Position numbers and translations under genes: made by a program. A stretch of DNA of 49,302 bases from a virus. This document shows, one piece after another, positions 1-6,784 of this stretch (position 1 is the stretch's first letter; every line of letters starts with the position of its first letter). The DNA lies in IMG/VR virus record IMGVR_UViG_3300031566_000067, positions 1 to 49,302 of that record, one strand, 5' to 3'. Below the pieces are notes generated by a model. The model saw nothing but the letters and a program-made list of their open reading frames with translations. It was not told the origin of the DNA and did no database searches.

Positions 1-334
1 GGTGGACCTGTCTACCTCCAGTCGGACCCGACACCCGGACCACCTCGACCGGGACCACCTCGCCCGTATCACGGACCCGGACCCGCCGCCCGGACCCCGG
101 ACCACGGACCCGGACGAACTCGAACCCTGTCAGGATGGCGACGGGGGCGGACAGGAGCCGATGACCGGGCCAGAGACCGAGCCGGGAGTCATCCAACCCC
201 GCCACGTGCGCCCGGACAGGCTAACAGGGACGCGACCCGCTCGCCCTGTGCCCCGGTGAAGGATGACCACCGTCCCCCCCCCCACCTCGGTTTTGACCCC
301 TATCCCTCGCACGTACTACCAACCAGATCCCTCT

Positions 335-425
335 ATCTCTCACACCGGACTCGTCCTCGTATCCGTCCTCGTATTCGATCTCGATCTCGTCCTCGTCCTC
401 GTCCTCGGACTCGTATTCGGTATGC
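335..425. repeat. Imperfect tandem hexamer tract
   Basis: The tract is built from CTCGTC, TCGTAT and TCTCGA units in near-continuous 6-base register. It has no unique spacers, so it is not a CRISPR array. Function unknown. Confidence 0.7.
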
Positions 426-909
426 CCCTCTCGGGACCGGTCTCGGTGATACCCCTATGGGTCTGGGGTTGGGTGGATGGAAATTTTCGGGGGGGGTACT
501 CGGGAATCTGTAGACGGAGCCCTCTCTTCGAGCGGGAGCCTCAGAGGAAGAATTTCTTTTTACCGGGGTTAGTGCTCGGGGTCGGGGCAGGGACTCGGGA
601 GAAGGAAACCCGGACTCGGAGCCATTAGGCGGAGAGATCCGGAACACAGCTACCGCCATCCGGGGGTTTGAGTGGTCGTCGCTGGGATGGGCGGGGGAAC
701 TCTACCGAAAGAACCGCTTGATCGACGAACCAGCCGGGTAGGTGCCATCACTTCCTGCCAGTTCCATTTTTGGGTCTTTTTCTATCTCCGGGGGGCCGCT
801 CCTCTGCACGGGTGCAGGGCTCGGATTTCCGTTGGTGTCATCGAGTGATAGGTTGGAAAACTTGAGTCGATCCTCGGGAGTCGTTTCGGTGGAGTCAAGC
901 GGAAAAGAA

Positions 910-942
910 GAACCCCGGACTCGATAATCGAATCCGGGGTTC
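910..942. terminator. Strong hairpin, possible minus-strand terminator
   Basis: GAACCCCGGA (910-919) pairs perfectly with TCCGGGGTTC (933-942), and an inner TCGA/TCGA pair shortens the loop. Read on the minus strand the stem is followed by a T-rich run (complement of about 899-909). On the plus strand no T-run follows. It may be a terminator for transcription coming from the right, or a transcript-stabilising hairpin. Confidence 0.45.
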
Positions 943-985
943 AGGCTTGAAAGGTTTTCCAAACTCACTCGCCCTGACTGGACGC

Positions 986-1004
986 TCGCAACTATATGTT
1001 GCCA
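986..1004 (+). promoter_or_regulatory. Repeated dyad / -10-like element, copy 1
   Basis: TCGCAACTATATGTTGCCA occurs here and, with one mismatch, at 1854-1872. The core GCAAC-TATAT-GTTGC (988-1002) is a perfect inverted repeat and contains a -10-like TATATG. It lies about 35 bases before the methyltransferase start. A promoter with an overlapping operator is the simplest reading, but no clear -35 box is visible for this copy. Confidence 0.5.
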
Positions 1005-1038
1005 TGTCAAGCGTAGGAATGCAGGGTATTGCACGATT

Positions 1039-1701
1039 ATGAACAGGGGAGAACGACTGCGGACGATCAAGGAGAGGATACTGAGGGAAAAGCTGACGAT
1101 GCTGCCGCCTCGGGTGTTGGAGAATTTTCGTTTGTGCATCGAGGACGTGGAGATGGGGCACGTGGCTGGGGATGTGGTAGAGGCGGGGGTATGGCGTGGC
1201 GGGGCGTGCATTTACGCCTATCACGTGCTCGGGGCTCTTGGGTCGGCTCGGAAGCTGTGGGTGTGCGACTCGTTCGAAGGGCTCCCGCCGCCGAACGCTT
1301 TGGAATACCCGGCTGATGCTGGGGATCCTCATCACCTGATGCCGATTTTCAGGGTGGGGTTGGAACAGGTGAAAGCGAACTTCAGGCTTTTTGGTCCGAT
1401 CGACGAGTCAGTGGTGTTCGTGAAGGGGTGGTTCAGCGATACGATGCCGGGGCTGGGGGTCGAGGCGATCTCGGTTCTTCGGCTGGACGGCGATATGTAT
1501 GAATCGACGTTTCTAGTGCTGGAGAATCTTTATCCGAAGCTGTCGGTCGGCGGATTCTGCATCATCGACGATTTCGGCCACAAGAGGGCGAAGCAGGCGG
1601 TTCTCGATTACCGGAGTCGGGAGGGGATCGAGGATGAGATCCTTCGCATAGACCCTACGCCCAAAGCCTATCCCTCGGCCTACTGGAAGAAGGAGCGGTA
1701 A
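1039..1701 (+). CDS. TylF/macrocin O-methyltransferase family protein
   Basis: A 220-residue protein, close to full family length. It is predicted to move a methyl group from S-adenosylmethionine to a sugar hydroxyl. Visible signs are a SAM-binding segment at about residues 45-56 (DVVEAGVWRGG) and an acidic cofactor-ring region (VCDSFEG, 75-81). The family's metal-site region follows, with LRLDGDMYES at 147-156 and IIDDFGH at 175-181 (D150, D152, D177, D178). TylF relatives act in macrolide and surface-polysaccharide methylation. The gene stands alone behind a promoter-like dyad and is followed by two hairpins, so it looks like an independently transcribed cargo gene. It joins the other glycan-modifying genes of this phage in theme. 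The family call is solid; the substrate is unknown. Confidence 0.85.
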   Translation: MNRGERLRTIKERILREKLTMLPPRVLENFRLCIEDVEMGHVAGDVVEAGVWRGGACIYAYHVLGALGSARKLWVCDSFEGLPPPNALEYPADAGDPHHLMPIFRVGLEQVKANFRLFGPIDESVVFVKGWFSDTMPGLGVEAISVLRLDGDMYESTFLVLENLYPKLSVGGFCIIDDFGHKRAKQAVLDYRSREGIEDEILRIDPTPKAYPSAYWKKER

Positions 1702-1714
1702 GCAGATACGAGAA

Positions 1715-1750
1715 AGCCCCGATCCACACCTGCGCCGGGGGATCGGGGCT
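1715..1750 (+). terminator. Hairpin after the TylF-like gene
   Basis: AGCCCCGATCC (1715-1725) pairs perfectly with GGATCGGGGCT (1740-1750) around a 14-base loop, 13 bases after the stop codon. It lacks its own T-run but sits directly ahead of a second, classical terminator. Confidence 0.6.
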
Positions 1751-1762
1751 CTCGTAAGGCTG

Positions 1763-1789
1763 GGTTCGCGATGCACCGAACCTTTTTTT
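1763..1789 (+). terminator. Rho-independent terminator
   Basis: GGTTCG (1763-1768) pairs with CGAACC (1777-1782) and is followed by seven T residues (1783-1789). With the hairpin just upstream it should end transcription of the TylF-like gene. Confidence 0.8.
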
Positions 1790-1826
1790 CTTGGGGGTAA
1801 TGTATCAAACGAGCATTTGAAGTCAA

Positions 1827-1842
1827 GTAGGCAATTTTTGCC
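1827..1842 (+). promoter_or_regulatory. Phage dyad repeat, copy a
   Basis: GTAGGCAATTTTTGCC, a near-palindrome around GGCAAnTTTTGCC. Bases 1827-1846 are identical over 20 positions to the reverse complement of 23302-23321, before the capsid gene. TTGCCG (1838-1843) lies exactly 17 bases before TATATG (1861-1866), which makes a good -35/-10 pair driving the next small ORF. Confidence 0.6.
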
Positions 1843-1853
1843 GGGTAGGGGGG

Positions 1854-1872
1854 TCGCTACTATATGTTGCCA
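1854..1872 (+). promoter_or_regulatory. Repeated -10-like element, copy 2
   Basis: This is the second copy of the 19-base element seen at 986-1004 (18 of 19 identical; 14 contiguous). It supplies the -10-like TATATG for the promoter whose -35 candidate overlaps dyad copy a. Confidence 0.5.
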
Positions 1873-1883
1873 GATTGGCCGGG

Positions 1884-2087
1884 ATGGGATTGGCTTTGGG
1901 GACTATGGCAAAGATGCACCCATCGATCGAAAAGGGATTGGCTCACGACAAAACGGAAATCTACACCCACGGTAAACTTCGGGAGCGCATGGACGCAGAA
2001 CGCAGGATTGAGAAAGCGGATAGGATCTACCGCAAGGAAAAGCTAAAGGCAGACGCCTTGGCGGTATCGAAGCGTTGGGTAGGTTAG
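1884..2087 (+). CDS. Small charged hypothetical protein
   Basis: A 67-residue protein not recognised as any family. Its second half is rich in Lys, Arg and Glu (REKADRIYRKEKLKA-like) and probably helical. The start is uncertain: TTG at 1875 and ATGs at 1884, 1905 and 1914 share the frame, and only a weakly placed GGGGA (1898-1902) resembles a ribosome site. It is the only plus-strand gene between the TylF-like terminator and the minus-strand block, and its stop is one base from the 3' end of the convergent gene at 2089. Its own promoter-like repeats suggest an early, separately controlled transcript. Confidence 0.5.
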   Translation: MGLALGTMAKMHPSIEKGLAHDKTEIYTHGKLRERMDAERRIEKADRIYRKEKLKADALAVSKRWVG

Positions 2088-2088
2088 A

Positions 2089-2559
2089 CTATTTTCGCCG
2101 GGTATCGTCGAGGATTTGGAACCGGGCGGTATCCCATCGCAGTTCGCCGATGTCGCCACGTTGGAAGAACGCCCACCAGATTTTGAGGACTTTGGTTGAG
2201 GACGACATTTGCCGCACTAGAAAGTTCTGATCGGGATTGGTGAATCGATATTTCCTGAGTCTTTCCCTGATCCTCACTTTGCCTGAACTGCGATTCTTTC
2301 GCGAGAAGCCGATGATCATGGCCCTTTCCCCGGTGAGGGAGTATTCGACGATCGTTCCGATTCGGTTGGGGATCTCTGGCGGCGGGTCGCGGAAGCAGTC
2401 GATGAACACGCTCGGGCAGACGGAAGCGCCCCACACGGGCAATTGTTCTTGCCGGGCCTCGATCGTTGCCTTCGCCCACCACGGGGATTTCCAGAATAGT
2501 TTCGACGCCTGCTTATTGACCGGTTTCCACAGCGCGACCTCTGAGGCTAAGACATTCAT
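2089..2559 (-). CDS. Hypothetical protein
   Basis: A 156-residue protein with no family recognised. It is rich in Trp, Phe and Arg and contains a segment resembling a small beta domain (around residues 60-80, GTIVEYSLTGERAMIIGFSRK) followed by basic residues. The start at 2559 overlaps the stop of the upstream gene by four bases (ATGA), which argues against the longer upstream start in this frame. It is the last gene of the minus-strand operon. Confidence 0.65.
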   Translation of the reverse strand: MNVLASEVALWKPVNKQASKLFWKSPWWAKATIEARQEQLPVWGASVCPSVFIDCFRDPPPEIPNRIGTIVEYSLTGERAMIIGFSRKNRSSGKVRIRERLRKYRFTNPDQNFLVRQMSSSTKVLKIWWAFFQRGDIGELRWDTARFQILDDTRRK

Positions 2560-2795
2560 TTTCGGGTGGTTTTGACCAGTCGGACTCGGGGAACGAAGGG
2601 TTCTCCGGGTTTTCGACCGAGAACTTGGGTGAGGCGTTTTTTCTCTTGGTGGGCACGCTCGCGGCGGTTCACGGCACGATCGGCGGCAAACTGGACTCTG
2701 GCCCTTTTTCTTTGTTTCGCGGCGTTCTTGCCGGTTCCTCCTTGCATGGAGACGCCGGTTGCGCCCTTGAGGTTGGTTGGTATTCGTCGTTTCAT
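2556..2795 (-). CDS. Small basic hypothetical protein
   Basis: A 79-residue, strongly basic protein with many Arg and Lys and no acidic clusters. It is coupled by ATGA overlap to the gene at 2089-2559 and lies six bases after the gene ending at 2802. The charge suggests nucleic-acid contact, but no motif supports a specific role. Confidence 0.6.
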   Translation of the reverse strand: MKRRIPTNLKGATGVSMQGGTGKNAAKQRKRARVQFAADRAVNRRERAHQEKKRLTQVLGRKPGEPFVPRVRLVKTTRK

Positions 2796-2801
2796 GGTTG
2801 G

Positions 2802-3032
2802 TCAATCCAGTGATTGATGTTCGACGATGCCACCTACCTCGGCTGAAATGCTGTGGGTGGAATTCTCCGCAACGTTCTTGAGGGCGAGCGCGAGTTCGTG
2901 ACCGAAGTTTGCTCCGGAGGCTCCGTCGAAGAGAGTCTTTTCGTTGATGACACTTGCCAGAGTGAGGATCGCGCAGGCGGTATCGTCTTCAGTGAGTTCG
3001 GAGGCATCTAACCAGTGATCTTTGATACTCAT
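2802..3032 (-). CDS. Small acidic hypothetical protein
   Basis: A 76-residue, probably helical and mildly acidic protein. No family was recognised. It overlaps the upstream gene's stop by four bases (3029-3032), so it is translated from the same message. Confidence 0.65.
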   Translation of the reverse strand: MSIKDHWLDASELTEDDTACAILTLASVINEKTLFDGASGANFGHELALALKNVAENSTHSISAEVGGIVEHQSLD

Positions 3033-3451
3033 GTTTTCGGTGGGTTATCGGGTTTGGGTTCAGGTTCGTGACCGTTGAGGGAGATTTTGGCGATCGTATC
3101 GACAACCGATTGCCAGTCATGGTGATCCATAGCGTTCATCATCAGTTCGCTCATCCAGTCGCGGCAATATGCCCAATCCGGCCAGTCGTCGCCGTAGTGG
3201 ATGCAGGGATCGAGTTGAATCGTATTGTCTTCAGGAATGTCGAAGAGATCCCCGACATAGTTTTCGATGTTGAAACAGTATTCGAGCAGTTCACCCCCTT
3301 CGGGAGAATCGAAAGGATCGGGTTCGATCGCTTCCAAATCCTGTCCGAATTGGTCGTATGCTTCGAGCAGGGACAGGGCGAAGCACTTGATCGCCTCGAT
3401 GTGTTCGGGGTGTTTGGTGAAGGGCGAATAGAAGTCTATTTTCTCTCTCAT
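3029..3451 (-). CDS. Acidic hypothetical protein
   Basis: A 140-residue protein, rich in Asp, Glu, Trp and Tyr in its middle and Pro/Lys-rich at the end. The start at 3451 (MREKIDFYSP) was chosen because residues encoded upstream of it in the same frame overlap the preceding gene and look non-coding. The family is unknown. Many phages carry acidic small proteins of this kind as inhibitors or DNA mimics, but nothing specific is visible here. Confidence 0.6.
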   Translation of the reverse strand: MREKIDFYSPFTKHPEHIEAIKCFALSLLEAYDQFGQDLEAIEPDPFDSPEGGELLEYCFNIENYVGDLFDIPEDNTIQLDPCIHYGDDWPDWAYCRDWMSELMMNAMDHHDWQSVVDTIAKISLNGHEPEPKPDNPPKT

Positions 3452-3461
3452 GGTCGGCGGT

Positions 3462-3986
3462 TCATGATTTCTTGGCATACGGTCCGGAACAATAGTCAAT
3501 AGGAGAGGGGTCGGCGTAGTTCCTTCGTTTGGAGGGCGGTCTGAAAAACCCATCATAGATCGTCGGATGCTCCGCATCGCGGTTCTGGATCAGGGAACCG
3601 TCTTTGATCCACTTGGCGGTTTCCTCGTCGATGTTGACCGCGCCTACGAGTTCGATTAGGTGATCGTTTATTCGGTAGGACGGGTTCTGGTGTGTGATGT
3701 CGAGCATGTCGGACCCATCCATTGAAGTCTCTTGATCGGCCTGTTTCTGAATCCAGCGATGCAGTCCGAGGACGGTGTATTGGCGTTCTTTGGCTCCGAT
3801 GTATCGGATGTCGCCGGTCAGGGCATTGAATGTAAAATCGTTGTCAATTCCAAAGATTTCCGTGCCGACAATGGGCGAGCCCATGAATCCGCGTTGGAAC
3901 CAGCCACCCGTGAGAATCAGCTTCGGAATGTGAGGCAGGATGATCCCGCCGAGAATCAGGGAACGGAAGAAGGCTTTACGTTTCAT
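3462..3986 (-). CDS. Membrane-anchored or exported copy of a virion-protein N-terminal domain
   Basis: A 174-residue protein. Residues 1-28 form a basic start and a hydrophobic stretch, resembling a signal anchor or a variant twin-arginine signal (KRKAFFRS). Residues about 50-148 align end to end with residues about 5-99 of the 791-residue structural protein at 26255-28630. Shared landmarks are GDIRY(I/V)G, a Tyr-Thr-Val...(L/F)HR motif, (M/L)LDIT, (N/D)(H/N)LI, the DGS(L/I) motif and IYDG. The tail after residue 150 is basic and not shared. The duplicate therefore sits in the early-type minus operon, far from the virion genes, and is predicted to be exported. Function is unknown; a decoy or exclusion role is only a hypothesis. 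Confidence 0.75.
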   Translation of the reverse strand: MKRKAFFRSLILGGIILPHIPKLILTGGWFQRGFMGSPIVGTEIFGIDNDFTFNALTGDIRYIGAKERQYTVLGLHRWIQKQADQETSMDGSDMLDITHQNPSYRINDHLIELVGAVNIDEETAKWIKDGSLIQNRDAEHPTIYDGFFRPPSKRRNYADPSPIDYCSGPYAKKS

Positions 3987-4304
3987 TCAAAAAATGCGTC
4001 TCCAGACTTTAAGTTCTCTGGCATGGTTGGTTTTGCGCATGGACTTCACGCGATCACCGGTAAAGGCCCATCGTCCCGATTTGAATAAAGAACCGGATGC
4101 CGGACCGATACACTTCACGAATCCTCGTTCCATCATAGAGCGAAAAACATCGTCGGCAGTTATCGCCTCTCCGACCGGGCAAATCTCTATGGCAGTTGTC
4201 CTTGCAAGTTCGAGACCGGAAGGATTGTTCGTCGCGGCTTTAGTCATCCCCGCTTCTTTAAGGCGGACACTTTCGGCGTAATCAAATAAATCACCAGTTT
4301 TCAT
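3987..4304 (-). CDS. Small phage protein, winged-helix-like
   Basis: A 105-residue protein. Its layout resembles small proteins common in phage early regions: a helical start with AGMTKAA, a middle ITADDVFRSMMERGFVK segment, and an SGRWAF...WRR end (Phe-Thr/Glu-Asp-Val, then a variable loop, then Gly...Trp-Arg). Such proteins are usually annotated as hypothetical, with a winged-helix shape suspected. It is directly upstream of the paralogue gene at 3462 (no gap). Confidence 0.6.
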   Translation of the reverse strand: MKTGDLFDYAESVRLKEAGMTKAATNNPSGLELARTTAIEICPVGEAITADDVFRSMMERGFVKCIGPASGSLFKSGRWAFTGDRVKSMRKTNHARELKVWRRIF

Positions 4305-4313
4305 GATATTCGT

Positions 4314-4850
4314 TCATGCCAGAAGCCAGTTTTCGATTCGCTTGATGACATCGGCGGAGGTATGCCCGTCCCACCTCGGAGCGCGGTCTAGGTATCGGGC
4401 TCCGGAGTTGAAGGCGAGGGGGAGCAACCGGGTTGGGAGATGGTAGGTGATCGGTTGGTGCCCCAGCGTGCAACCGGCAATGAACCAGCCCTCCATGCCC
4501 TTCCCGTCGTCATGTAGAAGGGCAAACCATGAATGGATCGAATCGTCCCCCATCATCGCCAGAAAGAGCATGTGACGGTGTTCGTAGAGTTCGTTGAAGG
4601 TGTGATACCCATCCGAGACTTCTCCCTTGTCCTCTTCGTCCTGCGACATCGCCGGAACGCCGAAACTTGTCATGTGCTCGCGAATACTTTTTAGCTGATC
4701 GGCCAGAACTTGTTCGACCGTTGCGACATAGAAAGCAGCCTCTTCCAGCAGCATCATGGTCTGATCGTTCCCGACGTTGCCAAAGGCGATTCCCGCAGCT
4801 TCGGCTCTCAGGCGCTCGTTTAGTGTTTTTGTTTTCGGTTGGTCGCTCAT
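4314..4850 (-). CDS. Conserved phage protein with WDGHTS motif
   Basis: A 178-residue protein. Residues about 80-105 carry GYHTFNELYEHRH and the C-terminus carries WDGHTSADVIKRI, a pair I associate with a widespread phage hypothetical protein in which a central Trp-Phe-Ile-Ala segment follows an Asp-Gly-Lys loop. The N-terminal 70 residues are helical and differ from the common core. The biochemical function of the family is not known to me. It is coupled to the HTH-like gene upstream by ATGA overlap (4847-4850). Confidence 0.7.
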   Translation of the reverse strand: MSDQPKTKTLNERLRAEAAGIAFGNVGNDQTMMLLEEAAFYVATVEQVLADQLKSIREHMTSFGVPAMSQDEEDKGEVSDGYHTFNELYEHRHMLFLAMMGDDSIHSWFALLHDDGKGMEGWFIAGCTLGHQPITYHLPTRLLPLAFNSGARYLDRAPRWDGHTSADVIKRIENWLLA

Positions 4851-5062
4851 GTTTTTATTCGGTTGTCTGTGAAGGCAGTCTCCCCGATCTCTTCGACGTA
4901 GATCACCCGTTTGTTGATTCGGTGGTATCGGATATTCGGATACTTCCCCCTATGAAGGCGCATATAGACTGCCGAGATACTGACTCCCCTTTCGAACGCT
5001 CGATCCACTACCCATTCCTTCAGGCGGACCAGCCCCCGTTTCTCAAGTTGCGCTATAGTCAT
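4847..5062 (-). CDS. Small helix-turn-helix-like protein
   Basis: A 71-residue basic protein. Residues about 22-45 (RAFERGVSISAVYMRLHRG) look like an HTH of the excisionase or MerR-type wing class, followed by a basic strand and the hydrophobic NKRVIYVE. The start at 5062 overlaps the stop of the WcbI-like gene by four bases, which decides against the longer frame starting at 5128. It is probably a regulator or DNA-architecture protein of the early block. Confidence 0.6.
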   Translation of the reverse strand: MTIAQLEKRGLVRLKEWVVDRAFERGVSISAVYMRLHRGKYPNIRYHRINKRVIYVEEIGETAFTDNRIKT

Positions 5063-5862
5063 CCCCCAAAGAGTTCGTCTTCTTTTGTGTATGCGGAAAA
5101 TCCTTCGGCATACTGTTGTTTCGTCCATTCGGCCTTTAGAAGACCGCGATAATAGTTATGAGCATCCGGGTCTGCCTCTCTCGGCATCCCGAAAAACTTC
5201 GAGATGTATGCGGAGTGAGGTAGGGTGCAGGGCAAGCCGGTCAGGTTTTCAGGGTGATCCACCTTGAATGGTCTTATGTCCTTCCCCAGCGCGTGCATAA
5301 GTTGAGCGGACAGTTCAACGAACATAATCGAAGTCGGGTGATTGACATTAAGAAGGATTCTACTGTTGCGATGTTCGAGCATCCATTTCGTCAGCTTCAG
5401 ATCGGTGTTCTCTTCTCGCCTCGCCTGTTCCGCCAGACAGTGCAGGAAGCGCGACCAGAGGGCGAAGTCCATAGTCCCCTGATCGTAGTGGTTCAGGAGT
5501 TCATTCAGAGGCATCTGCCAATACCCAGCATTGATAAACTCTGCGCCGATGTATTTGCCGCCGTGCTCAGTTAAAGGATAGAAGGCGTGATTGTAGACGT
5601 AGGCGAAGGAGATCGTCTCGGCATGAACCGGGATCTTCGTAAGCATATTCTCCGAAGAGGAATCCCCGTGCTTGTCGTTGGTCGGTTGATAGACGAACAG
5701 GTCGCATTGCTTGGAGTCTCGTTCGAGATCCGCCATACTCTGTTCACCAATGATTATCTGGTAATTTCGATAGACCGTGATCTGGTAATCGAATCCCATC
5801 ATCGGGAGAAAGAGAGCCAACCCGTCAGCTTGGCAGTTGGAATAGATGACACACTTTTTCAT
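5059..5862 (-). CDS. WcbI-like polysaccharide biosynthesis protein
   Basis: A 267-residue protein. The N-terminus MKKCVIYSNCQADGLA carries the SNCQ nucleotide/CoA-loop signature of WcbI-type capsule enzymes. It is followed about 50 residues later by CDLFVYQPTND, another landmark of the family. WcbI proteins bind CoA or acetyl-CoA and are thought to decorate capsular polysaccharide, probably by acetyl transfer. The start at 5862 is fixed by ATGA overlap with the zinc-ribbon gene upstream; the longer upstream extension reads as non-coding. Together with the TylF-like gene it places glycan-modifying functions outside the late operon. Homologues in phages are usually cargo genes. Confidence 0.72.
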   Translation of the reverse strand: MKKCVIYSNCQADGLALFLPMMGFDYQITVYRNYQIIIGEQSMADLERDSKQCDLFVYQPTNDKHGDSSSENMLTKIPVHAETISFAYVYNHAFYPLTEHGGKYIGAEFINAGYWQMPLNELLNHYDQGTMDFALWSRFLHCLAEQARREENTDLKLTKWMLEHRNSRILLNVNHPTSIMFVELSAQLMHALGKDIRPFKVDHPENLTGLPCTLPHSAYISKFFGMPREADPDAHNYYRGLLKAEWTKQQYAEGFSAYTKEDELFGG

Positions 5863-6119
5863 GATTTGAAGATGAAGTAAACAGGGAGTAGAATAATACA
5901 GAGAAGCAAGAGAATGAAGAGTCCACAGAGAACCCAATCGAGCCACGTATCGCAGTAGTCTTCAAAGTCCGGGCGGGTGCCGGTGTTCCGGGCGGGAATC
6001 TTCTCGGCCACGGTTCGCTTGCACTTCGGACAACGGACAATGATCTCGTCCGGATACCCCCGGAACTCCATCTCGCAGTTCGGGCAGAGGTATTTCGGGT
6101 ATGACTTTGGAAAGTTCAT
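5859..6119 (-). CDS. Zinc-ribbon protein with C-terminal membrane helix
   Basis: An 86-residue protein. Two CPxC knuckles (C12/C15 and C30/C33) form a probable zinc ribbon. Residues about 60-85 are a single strongly hydrophobic helix (CGLFILLLLCIILL), so the ribbon should face the cytoplasm or be tail-anchored. It overlaps the WcbI-like gene by four bases. The first 158 bases overlap, in another frame, the longer reading of the upstream zinc-finger gene. Role unknown. Confidence 0.7.
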   Translation of the reverse strand: MNFPKSYPKYLCPNCEMEFRGYPDEIIVRCPKCKRTVAEKIPARNTGTRPDFEDYCDTWLDWVLCGLFILLLLCIILLPVYFIFKS

Positions 6120-6273
6120 TTCTTGCGCGGTTGCGTTGGTAGGTAGACAGGCACTCGATACACGCCGTCTTTCGCCCCGATCGGTGGAACCGGTCTTTGT
6201 AGAATCCAGAGGTCTTCAGCTTGCACTTTCCGCACAGGCGACAAACCATGTAATCCTTTGGTGAATGCGGCAT
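5962..6273 (-). CDS. Small zinc-finger protein with long 3' overlap
   Basis: A 103-residue reading. Residues 11-41 hold CRLCG...ACIEC (C11, C14, C38, C41), the pattern of small phage/HNH-associated zinc fingers, followed by YQRNRARN. The domain ends near residue 52, at position 6119. The remaining 50 residues lie fully inside the next gene in another frame and have poor composition. The real product is therefore either a zinc-finger protein with a long overlapping tail, or one end of a frameshift fusion with the gene at 5859-6119. It follows the upstream stop with no spacing. Confidence 0.55.
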   Translation of the reverse strand: MPHSPKDYMVCRLCGKCKLKTSGFYKDRFHRSGRKTACIECLSTYQRNRARNELSKVIPEIPLPELRDGVPGVSGRDHCPLSEVQANRGREDSRPEHRHPPGL

Positions 6274-6561
6274 TCATTTATGAAGCAGTTTCTCCGCCCC
6301 GAAAAGTTTCTGGAGTTCCTTGCCCATCGCAACCTGATCAATTTTGAGGTTGTTAAGAGGAATGTGAATACGAAGGCGGTATTCATTTCCAAGAATGGTA
6401 GGGATGTAGTCGTGAACGACTTCGCACCCGCGATTGACGCACTCCTGAACGAATGCCTCAAGTGCCGCTTCGTGCCTGTGACCTGAATTCCAGCTTCCCG
6501 GCACTCGGAGGGGATGCCACTGGATCTCGACGGTCCGGTGGGGGTCGGTTATTCTATTCAT
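6274..6561 (-). CDS. Hypothetical protein
   Basis: A 95-residue protein of mixed alpha/beta composition, with a His/Trp-rich start (HWHP-like) and a Leu/Lys-rich end. No family was recognised. The start at 6561 overlaps the end of the upstream gene by eight bases; an ATG nine bases earlier is an alternative. Confidence 0.6.
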   Translation of the reverse strand: MNRITDPHRTVEIQWHPLRVPGSWNSGHRHEAALEAFVQECVNRGCEVVHDYIPTILGNEYRLRIHIPLNNLKIDQVAMGKELQKLFGAEKLLHK

Positions 6562-6784
6562 TGAGATCACACTCCATTGTGAAAGAATCCAGACTCATCA
6601 TCAGGGCGATCGTTTTCGCAGTCATCTCCTTCTTGTCATCGGTTCTGATCAGATCGACCGTATGTTCGGCATGGGCGGAATACCCAGCGAAGAACGCCCG
6701 GCGCATTGCCAGAACGGCTGTTGGGCCGACATCGGAATAACACTCCTTGCGGAACGTATCGAAGCATTCGTGCAGTGACTTCAC
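6554..6784 (-). CDS. Small hypothetical protein with GTG start
   Basis: A 76-residue, helical protein with an AMRRAFFAGYSAHAE segment typical of small phage proteins of unknown role. The GTG at 6784 overlaps the upstream stop as GTGA, matching the coupling seen through this operon. A GTG at 6805 would give a 25-base overlap and is less likely. Confidence 0.58.
   Translation of the reverse strand: MKSLHECFDTFRKECYSDVGPTAVLAMRRAFFAGYSAHAEHTVDLIRTDDKKEMTAKTIALMMSLDSFTMECDLNE

Larger units (their letters stand above)
1..1038. other. Low-complexity GC-rich region without a convincing gene
   Basis: About 1 kb with no supported gene. Bases 1-130 are dense in CGGACC/CGGACCC words, and bases 335-425 are an imperfect tandem of CTCGTC/TCGTAT-type hexamers that reads as Arg-Pro or Leu-Val repeats depending on frame. 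The word CGGACTCG recurs near 346, 404, 610 and 916. Short open frames here (2-259, 256-513, 263-628) have biased composition and no domain-like sequence. The part from about 700 to 1038 holds a strong hairpin (910-942) and the probable promoter of the following methyltransferase gene. It could be a genome-end or packaging region, but nothing in the sequence proves this. Confidence 0.6.

Noticed and set aside
335-425. Possible CRISPR array
   Set aside because: The repeats are contiguous hexamers without unique spacers and no cas genes are present.
2-628. Open frames 2-259, 256-513 and 263-628
   Set aside because: They follow the low-complexity composition (Pro/Arg/Asp or Leu/Val runs), have no ribosome site and no domain-like sequence.
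702-1335. Minus-strand frames 702-1211 and 895-1335
   Set aside because: They run opposite to the well-supported TylF-like gene and through a hairpin; composition is not protein-like.
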